64,000 bases of DNA from Prionace glauca (taxonomy: Eukaryota > Chordata > Chondrichthyes > Carcharhiniformes > Carcharhinidae). Positions 63,640-64,000 of the stretch are shown here, one piece after another (the first letter of the stretch is position 1; each line of letters begins with the position of its first letter). Under the pieces are notes generated by a model that saw only the letters and a program-made list of their open reading frames with translations, did not search any database and had not been told where the DNA came from. The position numbers and the translations under genes were made by a program. The DNA is taken from positions 7,994,449-8,058,448 of the forward strand of contig CM075743.1 in assembly GCA_037974335.1 (NCBI GenBank). Reading direction: 5' to 3'.

Positions 63640-64000
63640 CAGATAATCAGTGTTAGTTTAACTCTAGTTTACAGCTTATACGACAGAGATATTTAAATAT
63701 TTGGAGACGTGTAAAGACACGAAAAACGATGTTGTGTTGCAGTGGATACAATCTCTGTATCTGAGCCTGAAGCTCCAGGTTTGAATCCTGCTTCTGCTAT
63801 TGATGGGAATGGAAGGTGGGTTCTAACAAGACCAAACAGTTTGATTATCATCCTGAAAACTGTTCCAGTACACTGAAGGCAGGTGGTAAGAGGGAGAGAT
63901 ACTCAGTCAGCAATGTCGTGATGTGGAGTGTTGTCCCTCATGCTACAGTCTCTAACTTCAGGCTTGTGACCAGGACCAGGAAGAACAAGCTATTGGGAAC

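Overview
The window looks like nuclear DNA of a cartilaginous fish, probably a shark or other elasmobranch. The evidence is spliced vertebrate immune-receptor exons set in introns packed with CR1-like LINEs and several tRNA-derived SINE families. These include the repeat with a 'cacaagtaggcttacat' core and tails such as 'ttctatgttctatg' or 'cttatgttcttatg', which I know as typical of shark genomes. No species is claimed.

The host content is a head-to-tail, plus-strand cluster of immunoglobulin-superfamily receptor genes. They best resemble the modular domain immune-type receptors (MDIR) reported from skate. These combine a CD300/pIgR-like V-type domain with an FcR-like/PECAM-like C2-type domain. 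Gene A (553 to 24298, 5' end outside the window) has four V-C2 cassettes, a stalk, a transmembrane (TM) segment and a cytoplasmic tail. Gene C (41135 to 60141) is complete: signal peptide, V-C2-V-C2, stalk, TM and a tail with two ITIMs and one ITIM-like motif. Its nine exons join in frame to 603 residues. Gene D begins at 63234 and runs off the right edge. Between A and C lies a damaged or incomplete gene B: a signal-peptide exon (27774), two candidate TM exons of different type (31734, with a lysine; 32745, uncharged) and a half C2 exon (35266).

The 3' half of gene A plus the following intergenic DNA (about 11.3-28.3 kb) is a close paralogue of the 3' half of gene C plus the start of gene D (about 50.7-64.0 kb). 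Insertions present in only one copy mark events after the duplication. Gene C kept its inhibitory tail. In gene A the first ITIM tyrosine is phenylalanine, an early stop follows, and the second ITIM tyrosine is deleted. The four-cassette receptor therefore appears unable to signal through ITIMs, while its sister looks like a working inhibitory receptor.

The rest is mobile and simple-sequence DNA. It includes a nearly complete CR1-like LINE on the minus strand (17098-21062), a younger 5'-truncated LINE with TSD (42894-44904), and many LINE and SINE tails. There is also a decayed PIF/Harbinger transposase (about 36.9-38.7 kb) split by a Penelope-like insertion, a second such insertion at 57068-57731, a 25-bp minisatellite, long poly-G runs and a 45-bp minisatellite. 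I saw no rRNA, tRNA or CRISPR features and no element I could firmly call viral.
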